Below are positions 9,431 through 17,587 of a DNA stretch of 64,000 nucleotides, piece by piece. Made by a program: the position numbers and the translations under genes. This DNA is from Rubrimonas sp036770645 (GTDB lineage: Bacteria > Pseudomonadota > Alphaproteobacteria > Rhodobacterales > Rhodobacteraceae): contig DAIPIU010000006.1 of the NCBI GenBank assembly GCA_036770645.1, positions 4,026 to 68,025 on the forward strand, written 5' to 3'. The notes beneath the pieces are model-generated. The model saw nothing but the letters and a program-made list of their open reading frames with translations. It had not been told where the DNA came from and did no database searches. How positions within the stretch are numbered: the first letter of the stretch is position 1; each line of letters starts with the position of its first letter.

Positions 9431-9454
9431 AAACCGTGGCCTTGGGACCGGTTT
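9431..9454. promoter_or_regulatory. Inverted repeat upstream of TAXI-TRAP operon, possible operator
   Basis: AAACCG (9431-9436) and CGGTTT (9449-9454) form a perfect six-base inverted repeat with a 12-base gap, 52 bases before the receptor gene start. The spacing suits a dimeric regulator. No regulator gene is adjacent, and the repeat could be chance. Confidence 0.25.
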
Positions 9455-9506
9455 CGCGGCTAGGTATCCGTAAGCCACCGCAGCAATCGCGGGGCAGGGA
9501 GGAACG

Positions 9507-10487
9507 ATGATGATGCACTGGAAAGCCGTCGCCGGGGCCGCGGCCCTTGCCGCAGGCGTCGCGGCCGGCGCCGCCGCGCAGGACCGGTCGGACTGGCCCG
9601 CGAGCTTCACCGTGGGCACCGCCAGCCAGGGCGGCACCTATTTCGTCTACGGCTCCGGCTGGGCCAACCTCGTCTCCGAGGCGCTGGGCGTCGCGGGCGG
9701 GGCCGAGGTCACCGGGGGGCCGGTGCAGAACGCCGCGCTGCTGCAGACCGGCGACCTGGAATTCGCCATGGTCACCATGGGCCCCGCCTATGACGCCTGG
9801 ACCGGCAACAGCGAACTGGCGCCGGGCCTCGAGCACGACAGCATGCGCGCCATCTTCCCGATGTACACCACCGGCTTCCACATGGTCGCGCTGGCGTCGA
9901 AGGGCTGGACCAGCGTCGCCGACATCCCCGACGGCGCGCGGGTGGGCGTGGGCCCGGCCGGCGGCACGCCCGGCACCTACCTGCCGCGCTTCTTCGAGGC
10001 GCTCGGCAAGACCGTCGAGGTCCGCTACGGCGGCGCCGCCGACCAGGCCGACCAGCTTCAGGACGGGCTGATCGACGTGTTCGCCTTCGCCGCGGGCCTG
10101 CCCTTCCCGGCCTTCGCCCAGATCGAGGCGCAGGTCGCGGTGAACTTCATCGGCTTCACGCCGGAACAGGTGGCCAAGCTGGAGGAGACCCAGCCGGTCA
10201 GCGCCTTCACCATCCCCGCCGGCACCTACAAGACCCTGACCGAGGACCAGAACTCGGTCAGCATGTGGAACTTCGCCATCGCCCATGCCGACCTGCCGGA
10301 GAGCTTCGTCTACGAGGTCGTCAAGACGGTGATGGAGAACAACGACCGCATGCTGTCGATCCATTCGGCGGCCTCCGAGACGCTGCCGGCCAATGTCGAC
10401 AAGAACACCTTCCTGCCCTGGCACCCCGGCGCGGTGCGGTGGTTCGAGGAGAACGGCTACGCCATTCCGGCCGATCTGCGCGGCTGA
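9507..10487 (+). CDS. TAXI-family TRAP solute receptor (system 1)
   Basis: This 326-residue exported receptor has a signal peptide ending near AAGAAA (about residue 24). The mature part starts with FTVGTASQGGTYFVYGSGWA, the TAXI signature of glycine-rich T-GGTY text. Ligand unknown; characterised TAXI receptors bind glutamate or other carboxylates. A GGGAGG motif precedes the ATG at 9507. The fused permease follows 87 bases downstream, so the two form one tripartite transporter. Confidence 0.92.
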   Translation: MMMHWKAVAGAAALAAGVAAGAAAQDRSDWPASFTVGTASQGGTYFVYGSGWANLVSEALGVAGGAEVTGGPVQNAALLQTGDLEFAMVTMGPAYDAWTGNSELAPGLEHDSMRAIFPMYTTGFHMVALASKGWTSVADIPDGARVGVGPAGGTPGTYLPRFFEALGKTVEVRYGGAADQADQLQDGLIDVFAFAAGLPFPAFAQIEAQVAVNFIGFTPEQVAKLEETQPVSAFTIPAGTYKTLTEDQNSVSMWNFAIAHADLPESFVYEVVKTVMENNDRMLSIHSAASETLPANVDKNTFLPWHPGAVRWFEENGYAIPADLRG

Positions 10488-10574
10488 GGCGCGACCGGAC
10501 GACGCGCCGGGCGGTCCGCCGCCCGGCGCCCCGCACGACAACGCGCGCGAAAGACGCGCAAGGGGGAGGCCGCC

Positions 10575-12719
10575 ATGACCGCAACCGAAGGGCGCATCGT
10601 CTCGCAGGGGGCCGACGAGGAGCCGCCCGCCGGCTATGAGCGCGACCTCGCGCCGGGCATGGCGCGCATGGCCTTCATCGCCGCGTCGGTGATCTATGCC
10701 GCCTGGCACCTGTACGTGCTGAACATCGCGCCGCTCGAGACCTGGACCTTCCGCATCCTGCATGTCGCCGGCGCCCTGTCGCTGGGCTTCGCGCTGGCGC
10801 TGCCCATCGCGGGCAAGCCCGAGGGGATGTGGCCGTCGGCGCCCGCGAAGGCGCGCCTGGGCGCCGATGCGCTGGCCGCCGCGCTGCTGGCCTGGCCGCT
10901 GCTGGCGCTGGGCATGGCCTGGTTCGGCGTGCTGAGCGGCGCCGCCCCCAAGCCGTCCATCGGCGCCTTCGCGGGCTTCGGCCCGCTGCTGTTCGCGGGC
11001 AGCGCCGTCGCCATCGTCGCGGGCTGGCTGCTGCCCGCGCCCGCCCGGCACACGCCGCGGGGCGACGCGCTGCTGATCCTCGCCTCGGTCATGGTCGCGG
11101 GCTTCATCCTGCTGTCCATCGACCATTTCGGCCTGCGCCTGCGCGCCGGCACGCGGCTGGCCGACCCCAACAATGGCTGGGCGGCGCTGACGGGCGTGCT
11201 GCTGATCCTGGAACTCACGCGCCGTGTCGCGGGGCTGGCGCTGGTGGCCATCGCCTCGATCTTCGTCGTCTATGCCTTCATCGGGCCCTGGCTGCCCGGC
11301 ATCCTCGAGCATGGCGGCTATCCGGTCTGGCGGTTCTTCAGCTACATCTACACCGACAACGGCGTTCTGGGGGCGACGACCGCGGTCTCGTCCACCTACA
11401 TCATGCTGTTCATCGTCTTTGCGGCGTTTCTGAATGCCTCGAAGGTCGGCGATTACTTCGTGAACTTCGCCTTCGCCGCGGCGGGCGGGGCGCGCGGCGG
11501 GCCGGCCAAGGTCGCCGTCTTCGCCTCGGGCCTCATGGGCATGATCAACGGCACCTCGGCGGGCAATGTCGTGGCCACCGGGTCGCTGACCATCCCGCTG
11601 ATGAAGAAGGTCGGCTACAAGGCCAAGACCGCCGCGTCGGTCGAAGCCGCGGCCTCGACCGGCGGCCAGATCATGCCGCCGATCATGGGGGCCGGGGCCT
11701 TCATCATGGCGGAGATCACCGGCATTCCGTATACGGAACTGGTGGTGCACGCGATCATCCCGGCGGTGCTGTATTTCGCCTCGGTCTACTTCATGGTTGA
11801 TTTCGAGGCGCGGCGGCTGGGCATGCAGGGGCTGCCGCGCGACGAGCTGCCGATCTTCGGCGACCTGATCAAGCGCGCCTACCTGTTCATCCCCGTTCTG
11901 ATCCTGATCGGGGCGCTGTTCGCGGGATACTCCGTGATCCGCGCCGGCACGCTGGCGACCGCGGCGGCCTTCGTCGCCAGCTGGATGACGCCGCACCGCA
12001 TGGGCGCGAAGGCGGTGCTGACCGCCTTCGCGCTGGCCTCGCGCATGGGCATCCAGATCATCGCCGTCTGCGCCTGCGCCGGCATCATCGTCGGCGTGAT
12101 CGCGCTGACCGGGGTGGGGGCGCGGTTCTCGTCGCTGCTGCTGGCCATCGCGGGGTCGAGCCAGCTGGTGGCGCTGGTGTTCGCGATGCTGATCTCGATC
12201 GTGCTGGGGATGGGCATGCCGACGACCGCGGCCTATGCGGTGGCGGCCTCGGTGGTGGCGCCGGGCCTGATCCAGCTGGGGATCTCGCCGCTGACGGCGC
12301 ATTTCTTCGTGTTCTACTATGCGGTGGTCTCGGCGATCACGCCGCCGGTGGCGCTGGCCTCCTATGCCGGGGCGGCCATCGCGGGGTCATCGCCCATGGC
12401 GACCTCGGTCGAGAGCTTCCGCATCGGCATCGCCGCCTTCATCGTGCCGTTCATGTTCTTCTACGCGCCGGGGCTGCTGCTGAACGCGCCCTGGCTCGAG
12501 GTGATCATGAACCTCGCGACCGCGCTCGCCGGGGTCTGGATGCTGTCGGCCGGGGCCATCGGCTATTTCTACGGCAAGCTGTCGCTGCCGCTGCGGGGGC
12601 TGCTGCTGACCGCGTCGCTGCTGATGATCTCGGGCTCGCTGCTGACCGACGCCATCGGCGTGGCGCTGGGGGTCGGGGTGTGGCTGCTGCAGACCCGCCT
12701 GCTGCCGAAGACCGCCTGA
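10575..12719 (+). CDS. TRAP transporter fused permease, DctQM-type (system 1)
   Basis: This 714-residue protein fuses a four-segment DctQ-like N-terminus (residues about 30-180) to a DctM-like channel domain. DctM text includes GLMGMINGTSAGNVVATGSLTIP, AAASTGGQIMPPIMGAGAF and SIVLGMGMPTTAAY. AGGGGGAGGC lies just before the ATG at 10575. Fused permeases are the standard partners of TAXI receptors, here encoded immediately upstream. It ends seven bases before the convergent phaC. Confidence 0.93.
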   Translation: MTATEGRIVSQGADEEPPAGYERDLAPGMARMAFIAASVIYAAWHLYVLNIAPLETWTFRILHVAGALSLGFALALPIAGKPEGMWPSAPAKARLGADALAAALLAWPLLALGMAWFGVLSGAAPKPSIGAFAGFGPLLFAGSAVAIVAGWLLPAPARHTPRGDALLILASVMVAGFILLSIDHFGLRLRAGTRLADPNNGWAALTGVLLILELTRRVAGLALVAIASIFVVYAFIGPWLPGILEHGGYPVWRFFSYIYTDNGVLGATTAVSSTYIMLFIVFAAFLNASKVGDYFVNFAFAAAGGARGGPAKVAVFASGLMGMINGTSAGNVVATGSLTIPLMKKVGYKAKTAASVEAAASTGGQIMPPIMGAGAFIMAEITGIPYTELVVHAIIPAVLYFASVYFMVDFEARRLGMQGLPRDELPIFGDLIKRAYLFIPVLILIGALFAGYSVIRAGTLATAAAFVASWMTPHRMGAKAVLTAFALASRMGIQIIAVCACAGIIVGVIALTGVGARFSSLLLAIAGSSQLVALVFAMLISIVLGMGMPTTAAYAVAASVVAPGLIQLGISPLTAHFFVFYYAVVSAITPPVALASYAGAAIAGSSPMATSVESFRIGIAAFIVPFMFFYAPGLLLNAPWLEVIMNLATALAGVWMLSAGAIGYFYGKLSLPLRGLLLTASLLMISGSLLTDAIGVALGVGVWLLQTRLLPKTA

Positions 12720-12737
12720 GGGGGCGTCACAGCCCCC
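12720..12737. terminator. Stem-loop between convergent genes, possible terminator
   Basis: GGGGGC (12720-12725) and GCCCCC (12732-12737) form a six-bp stem with a six-base loop, spanning the junction of the fused TRAP permease and the convergent phaC, whose stop codon it includes. No T-run follows on either strand, so it may only be a weak terminator. Confidence 0.3.
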
Positions 12738-13800
12738 GCAGCCAGACGTCGAGCGCCGCGCCCAGCCCCCCCCGGGCGCGGCCGCTGACGAACACCCCGA
12801 TGTGCCCGGCATCGAGCGCGAGGTCGCGGTAGGGCAGGGCGGGGTCGACCAGCCGCCCCAGCGCCGCGGCGCAGGGCGGCGGCACGATGTGGTCGCGCAG
12901 GCCGTGCACGTTCAGCACCGGCGCCCGGATCGCGCGGAGGTCCACCCTGCGCCCGGCCAGCGCGAAGTCGCCCCGCGCCAGCGCGTTGCGGTGGTAGATG
13001 TCCACCAGAAGCTGGCGGGCGGCGGCGCCGGGATGGTGCGGCCGGTCGGCCAGCCAGCGCTCCATGCGCAGGAAGCCGCGCAGCGCCTCGGGGCGGTCGG
13101 CCATGGCCATGACGTCGGCGGTGTATTTCGCCAGCGTGCGCGCCGGCGTCATCGCCCCGAACAGCGCGCCGACGAGGCCCCCGGGCAGGTAGCCGAACAC
13201 GTCGATCAGGCGCTCGAGCTCCTCCGGCGCGAAGGCGCGCAGCCAGCGCATCAGCGTGGCGTCGGGCGCGGCATGCGGGTCGATGGGGGTGACGGTCGCG
13301 CACAGGCCCGCCAGCGCGGCGGGCTCGAGCGCGGCGAAGCAGGTCGCGAACAGCCCGCCCTCGCAGATCCCCAGCAGGGCGGGGGGGCGCCCCGCGGCGC
13401 GCGCCACCCGGTCGGCGCAGGCGCCGAGATAGTCGAGCACATAGTCGTCGATGCGCAGGAAGCGCTCGGCCCGCCCGGGCGCGCCCCAGTCGGTCAGCCA
13501 GACGTCGTGGCCGCGGTCGAGCAGGAAGCGGACCAGCGAGCGGCGCGGGTCGAGATCGGTGACGCTCGCGCGGCCGACCAGCCCGTGCACGATCACGAGC
13601 GGCGGCGCCCCGGCGGCGGCCGCGCGGGGGCGATAGCGCCAGAGGGTCAGCTTGTCGCGGCGGAACGCGGTGTCGGCGGGGGTCGCGCCGATGGCGGTGC
13701 CGGCGTCGGTGGCGCGCGCCAGCGCCTGCGCGGCGCGCCAGTAGCGCCCGGCGAGGTCGGCGGGGTCGGGGGTCGGCACCGGGCGGGGCGGGGCGTTCAC
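12727..13800 (-). CDS. phaC: Class III polyhydroxyalkanoate synthase, catalytic subunit
   Basis: At 357 residues it has the short class III length rather than the about 600 of class I. The lipase-like box GICEGG puts the nucleophile at Cys146; HGLRDH gives Asp303 and DAGHIGVFVSG gives His333, close to the C149/D302/H331 spacing of the Allochromatium enzyme. It polymerises hydroxyacyl-CoA on granule surfaces and needs PhaE, encoded 19 bases upstream. Start is GTG at 13800. A second, class I synthase is encoded at 38078. Confidence 0.9.
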   Translation of the reverse strand: MNAPPRPVPTPDPADLAGRYWRAAQALARATDAGTAIGATPADTAFRRDKLTLWRYRPRAAAAGAPPLVIVHGLVGRASVTDLDPRRSLVRFLLDRGHDVWLTDWGAPGRAERFLRIDDYVLDYLGACADRVARAAGRPPALLGICEGGLFATCFAALEPAALAGLCATVTPIDPHAAPDATLMRWLRAFAPEELERLIDVFGYLPGGLVGALFGAMTPARTLAKYTADVMAMADRPEALRGFLRMERWLADRPHHPGAAARQLLVDIYHRNALARGDFALAGRRVDLRAIRAPVLNVHGLRDHIVPPPCAAALGRLVDPALPYRDLALDAGHIGVFVSGRARGGLGAALDVWLRGL

Positions 13801-13819
13801 GGGGGGCGTCGGGGGCGGG

Positions 13820-14554
13820 TCAGGGGCGGCCGAGGTCGCGCTTGAGCGCCCGCAATTCGCGCCGCAGCTCGGTCAGGCCGCGGTGCAGGTCGTCGATCTC
13901 GCGCCGGGTGGGCAGGGCGCGCGCCTCGCAATAGGCCTCGACATGGCGCATCTCGGCCTCGCGCAGCGCGAGCGCCGCCACCACCAGCGCGCGCTGCGAG
14001 GCGAGGAAGGCCTCGTCGGCGTGCAGGGCGTCGACCTCGGCCCGGGCCGCCTCGACCCAGGCCGCGTGCACGGTGTCGGGCCGCAGCGGCGCGTCGCGCG
14101 CCGTCATGCGGGCCAGCCGGGCATGGCAGCGCGACCAGGCGGCCGCCACCAGCGCGCGGTGCCGCGCCGCGGCCCCGCGCAGCGCCCGCCATTCCTGCCC
14201 GTCGCGCAGGGCCCCGCGGCCGAAATCCGCCAGTTCGCCCGGCGGCGGCCCGTCGACCAGCCGCCGCAGGGCCGGATCCGGGGCCTCGACACCGCCATAG
14301 AGCCAGTGCCCGGGGTCGAGATAGCGCGCCAGCATGTCGGCCCCGAGCGCGCTGTCGGCCGCGGCGGCGGCGGCGCGGGCGCGCGCGGACCAAAGCGCGA
14401 AGGCCGCCTCGACCGCGCGCCAGGCGGCCTCGGCCTCCGCCTCGCCGCCCGCGCCGGTCAGGGCGTCGGCCGCGGCGCTCTGGGCCGCGGCCAGCCGCGA
14501 CCAGCCGTCGAGCCACGCCTGCAGCAGCGCCGAGGCGCCCTCGCCCTCGCCCAT
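13820..14554 (-). CDS. phaE: Class III PHA synthase subunit PhaE
   Basis: This 244-residue, Ala-rich helical protein ends with the PhaE hallmark: EARALPTRREIDDLHRGL followed by a TELRRELRALK coiled region. This LPTR-E-D-LH text is the conserved C-terminal motif that activates the class III PhaC. The N-terminal 100 residues are low in complexity. It is the first gene of the phaE-phaC pair; a GGAGGGAGAG stretch precedes the ATG. Confidence 0.88.
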   Translation of the reverse strand: MGEGEGASALLQAWLDGWSRLAAAQSAAADALTGAGGEAEAEAAWRAVEAAFALWSARARAAAAAADSALGADMLARYLDPGHWLYGGVEAPDPALRRLVDGPPPGELADFGRGALRDGQEWRALRGAAARHRALVAAAWSRCHARLARMTARDAPLRPDTVHAAWVEAARAEVDALHADEAFLASQRALVVAALALREAEMRHVEAYCEARALPTRREIDDLHRGLTELRRELRALKRDLGRP

Positions 14555-14614
14555 CCCCGCGGTCTCTCCCTCCGGTCCGTTGTCGTCCGGGCCGGTCTGC
14601 GCCGGCCCTCCGCC

Positions 14615-15799
14615 TCAGGCCGCGACCGCCGCGACCGCCTCGACCAGCTTCGCCGTGCCCGCGGGCGTCAGCCCCGCGATGTTGATGCGGCTGTCGCCGA
14701 TCATGTAGACGCCGTGGTCGGCCCGCAGGCGCTCGACCTGCGCAGGGGTCAGCCCCAGCAGCGAGAACATGCCCCGGTGCCGGGCCACGAAATCGAAATC
14801 GCCGGCGTTGGTGCGCGCGCGCAGCGCCTCGGCCAGCCCCGCCCGCAGCGCCAGCATGCGAAGGCGCATGCCCTCGAGCTCGGCCTCCCAGTCGGCGCGC
14901 AGTTCGGCGTCCTCGAGCACCATGCGCACCACGGCGGCCCCGTGGTCGGGCGGCATCGACCACAGCACCCGCGCCGCGGCCTTCATGTGCTCGAGCGCCA
15001 TGTCGGCCTCGGCCGGCGTGGCCGCCAGCGCGAAGGCGCAGCCGACCCGGTCGCGGTAGATGGCGAAGTTCTTCGAGCAGGACGCGGCCACCAGCATCTC
15101 GGGCACCGCGGCGGCGAGGATGCGCAGCCCCTCCGCATCCGCCGCCAGCCCGTCGCCGAAGCCCTGATAGGCGATGTCGACGAAGGGGACGAAGCCCTGC
15201 GCCAGCGCCATGGCCGCGATCTCGCGCCATTGCGCGGGGGCGAGGTTCGCGCCGGTCGGGTTGTGGCAGCAGCCGTGCAGCACCACGAGGTCGCCGGGGC
15301 CGGCGGCGCGCAGCGCGGCGCGCATCGCCTCGAAATCGACCGCCCCGCTGGCGGCATCGAAATAGGGGTAGCTGCGGGTGGCGAGGCCCGCCGCCGCCAT
15401 CACCCCGGCATGGTTGGGCCAGGTGGGCGTCGACAGCCAGACGCAGGCCCCGGGCCGGCTGCGGGCCGCGAGGTCGGCCAGCAGGCGCAGCGCCCCGGTG
15501 CCGCCCGGGGCCTGGGCCGCGCGCAGGCGGTCGGCCGGGAAGCCGGCGCCGAACAGCAGCCCGGCCATGGCGCGGCCGAAGCCCTCGTCGCCGGCCGGGC
15601 CGAGATAGGTCTTGCTGGCCTGCGACGCCAGCAGCCGCCCCTCGGCCTGCCTGACCGCGCGCATCACCGGGGTCGCGCCGGTCTCGTCCTTGTAGACGCC
15701 CACGCCGAGGTCGAGCTTGTCGGCCCGCGGATCGGCCCGGAAGGCGACCGACAGGGCCAGGATCTTGTCCGGCGGCGGGGAGGCGAGCGTCTCGAACAT
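14615..15799 (-). CDS. tyrB: Aromatic amino acid / aspartate aminotransferase (class I, PLP)
   Basis: This 394-residue enzyme opens with LASPPPDKILALSVAFRADP and continues LDLGVGVYKDETGATPVM, standard for the Iα aspartate/aromatic aminotransferases. The PLP lysine is K243 in AASCSKNFAIYRDRVG; CCHNPTGANL is the cofactor-binding loop and GDSRINIAGL carries the substrate arginine. It exchanges amino groups between aromatic or dicarboxylic amino acids and 2-oxoglutarate. Aspartate specificity cannot be excluded. It stands 60 bases downstream of phaE in opposite logical context and probably has its own promoter. Confidence 0.85.
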   Translation of the reverse strand: MFETLASPPPDKILALSVAFRADPRADKLDLGVGVYKDETGATPVMRAVRQAEGRLLASQASKTYLGPAGDEGFGRAMAGLLFGAGFPADRLRAAQAPGGTGALRLLADLAARSRPGACVWLSTPTWPNHAGVMAAAGLATRSYPYFDAASGAVDFEAMRAALRAAGPGDLVVLHGCCHNPTGANLAPAQWREIAAMALAQGFVPFVDIAYQGFGDGLAADAEGLRILAAAVPEMLVAASCSKNFAIYRDRVGCAFALAATPAEADMALEHMKAAARVLWSMPPDHGAAVVRMVLEDAELRADWEAELEGMRLRMLALRAGLAEALRARTNAGDFDFVARHRGMFSLLGLTPAQVERLRADHGVYMIGDSRINIAGLTPAGTAKLVEAVAAVAA

Positions 15800-15980
15800 C
15801 GGGCGGGCTCCTCTCTGGCCGCGATTCGGGCGCGGCGCCGGCCGTTATACGCCTTTCGGTGCGGGGCGCAGGGGGGGGCGCGCGGCGGCGCTTGCCCCGT
15901 GGCGCGCGCGCCGCCATGACGGGGCGCGCCGCCCCAGCGGCCCGCGCCCGCGCCGCCACCGTCCGACAGGCCCCGCCCCG

Positions 15981-17063
15981 ATGCAAGCCGACCCGCCCCG
16001 CACCGCCGCCCCCGCCCTGCGCGCCGGCCTCGCGACCTTCGGCATCGGCGCCGCGGGGGCGTTGGCCGCGCTGGCGCTGGGCGCGCCGCTGCCCTGGCTG
16101 CTGGGGCCGCTGCTGGCCGTCGCGGCCGCCGCCGCCGCGGGGCTGCGGCCGTTCGGGGACGCGCTGGCCTTTCCCCAGCGCCTGCGCGAGGCGTTCATTC
16201 CGGTGATCGGCGTGCTGATCGGCGGGGCCTTCACGCCGGAGGTGCTGGCGGCGATCCCCGGCTGGTGGCCGGCGCTGCTGGCGGCGGCCCTGTTCGTGCC
16301 GGCGGCGCATGCGCTGGGCTATCTCGTCTACCGCCATGCGGGCGGCCATCCGCCGGCGACGGCCTTCCACGCCGCCATGCCCGGGGGGCTGATGGAGGCG
16401 ATCGAGATGGCGGGCGAGCGCGGTGCCGACGTGGCGACGGTCACGGCGCTTCAGTTCGCGCGCATCGCGCTGGTCGTGACCGCGCTGCCGCTGCTGTTCT
16501 CGGTCGCCGAGGGGCGGGCGCTGGGCAGCGCCGCCGGGGCGCGGCTGGAGGCGGGCGCGCTGGGGCCGGCGGACGCGGTGATCCTGACGCTGGCGGGCCT
16601 GGGCGGCGCCTGGGCCGCGCGCCGCGCGCGCCTGCCGGCGGGCCAGATCCTCGGGCCGGTGCTCGCCAGCGCCGCGGTCCATGGCGCGGGCTGGACCGAC
16701 GCCGCCCCGCCGGGCTGGCTGGTGGCGCTGGCGCAGCTGGTGGTCGGCGTGTCGCTGGGCCTGCGCTTCCGGGGCTTCGGCGGCGCGGCGCTGCGCGGAC
16801 TGCTGGCGTGCTCGGCGCTGGCGGTGGCGGCAATGCTGGCGCTGGGGGCGGCGATGGCGGCGGGGCTGGCCGCGCTCGGCCTCGCGCCGCTGCCGGTGGG
16901 GATGCTGGCGCTCGCGCCCGGCGGCGTGGTCGAGATGGGCCTCATCGCCCTGTCGCTGGAGGCGAGCCCCCTGTTCGTGACCGCCTGCCACCTCGCGCGC
17001 ATCGTCGCGGCCGTCGTCGCGGGCGTCGCGGGCTGGGCGCTGGCGCGGCCGCGCGACGGCTGA
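15981..17063 (+). CDS. AbrB family membrane protein (putative permease)
   Basis: This 360-residue protein has about ten hydrophobic segments and two copies of the AbrB duplication: LPWLLGPLLAVAAAA near residue 35 and LPAGQILGPVLASA near 220. MPGGLMEAIEMAGERGAD and APGGVVEMGLIALSL are the matching conserved loops. These proteins were once labelled ammonia monooxygenase; transport or regulation is suspected but not proven. Start at 15981 is the first ATG giving the family N-terminus. Confidence 0.8.
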   Translation: MQADPPRTAAPALRAGLATFGIGAAGALAALALGAPLPWLLGPLLAVAAAAAAGLRPFGDALAFPQRLREAFIPVIGVLIGGAFTPEVLAAIPGWWPALLAAALFVPAAHALGYLVYRHAGGHPPATAFHAAMPGGLMEAIEMAGERGADVATVTALQFARIALVVTALPLLFSVAEGRALGSAAGARLEAGALGPADAVILTLAGLGGAWAARRARLPAGQILGPVLASAAVHGAGWTDAAPPGWLVALAQLVVGVSLGLRFRGFGGAALRGLLACSALAVAAMLALGAAMAAGLAALGLAPLPVGMLALAPGGVVEMGLIALSLEASPLFVTACHLARIVAAVVAGVAGWALARPRDG

Positions 17064-17296
17064 GGGGCGCTCGGGGCGTTTAGCCGCAGCGGAATCCGTT
17101 CTGTGAGTGGCGCGGAACCACGCATTTTGTGAAACTTAATTGCGCGTGCGGCGCATCGAGACTAACGGTCCACCGCGGGAGCCGTCGTCGCGCGTGCTGG
17201 ACGGCTGTCACGCGGCACCGGAGAACCGGGCGGCTTCGGACACAGGACAGGGCCGCGGCGGCGAGGCGCGCACGCGGTTCATGGGGGAAAGGCGCG

Positions 17297-17557
17297 ATGC
17301 AAAAAGACACGAGCGGCGATGCGTACTGGAAGGCGAACATGAGCCTTGTCCGGATCTGCCTGATCATCTGGTTCCTCGGCTCCTTCGGGATGGGGATCCT
17401 CCTGCGGCCGATGCTGCAGGGCGTCTCGATCGGCGGGGCCGATCTGGGCTTCTGGATGGCGCAGCAGGGTTCGATCTACATCTTCATGGTCCTGATCTTC
17501 TTCTACGCGTGGCGTATGAACCAGATCGACAAGGAATTCGGCGTCGACGAAGAGTGA
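17297..17557 (+). CDS. DUF4212 small membrane subunit of sodium:solute symporter
   Basis: This 86-residue protein has two membrane segments (about residues 17-40 and 52-72) and the DUF4212 text YWKANMSLVRICLIIWFLGS and RMNQIDKEFGVDEE. DUF4212 proteins are regularly encoded just before VC_2705-type symporters and are thought to be their small partner. GGGGGAAAGG precedes the ATG. The symporter starts 30 bases downstream. The 233-bp gap upstream (17064-17296) is comparatively AT-rich around 17125-17145 and probably holds the operon promoter. Confidence 0.9.
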   Translation: MQKDTSGDAYWKANMSLVRICLIIWFLGSFGMGILLRPMLQGVSIGGADLGFWMAQQGSIYIFMVLIFFYAWRMNQIDKEFGVDEE

Positions 17558-17587
17558 CGGCTCGGGTCTAGAAAGCAGGAAACGACG

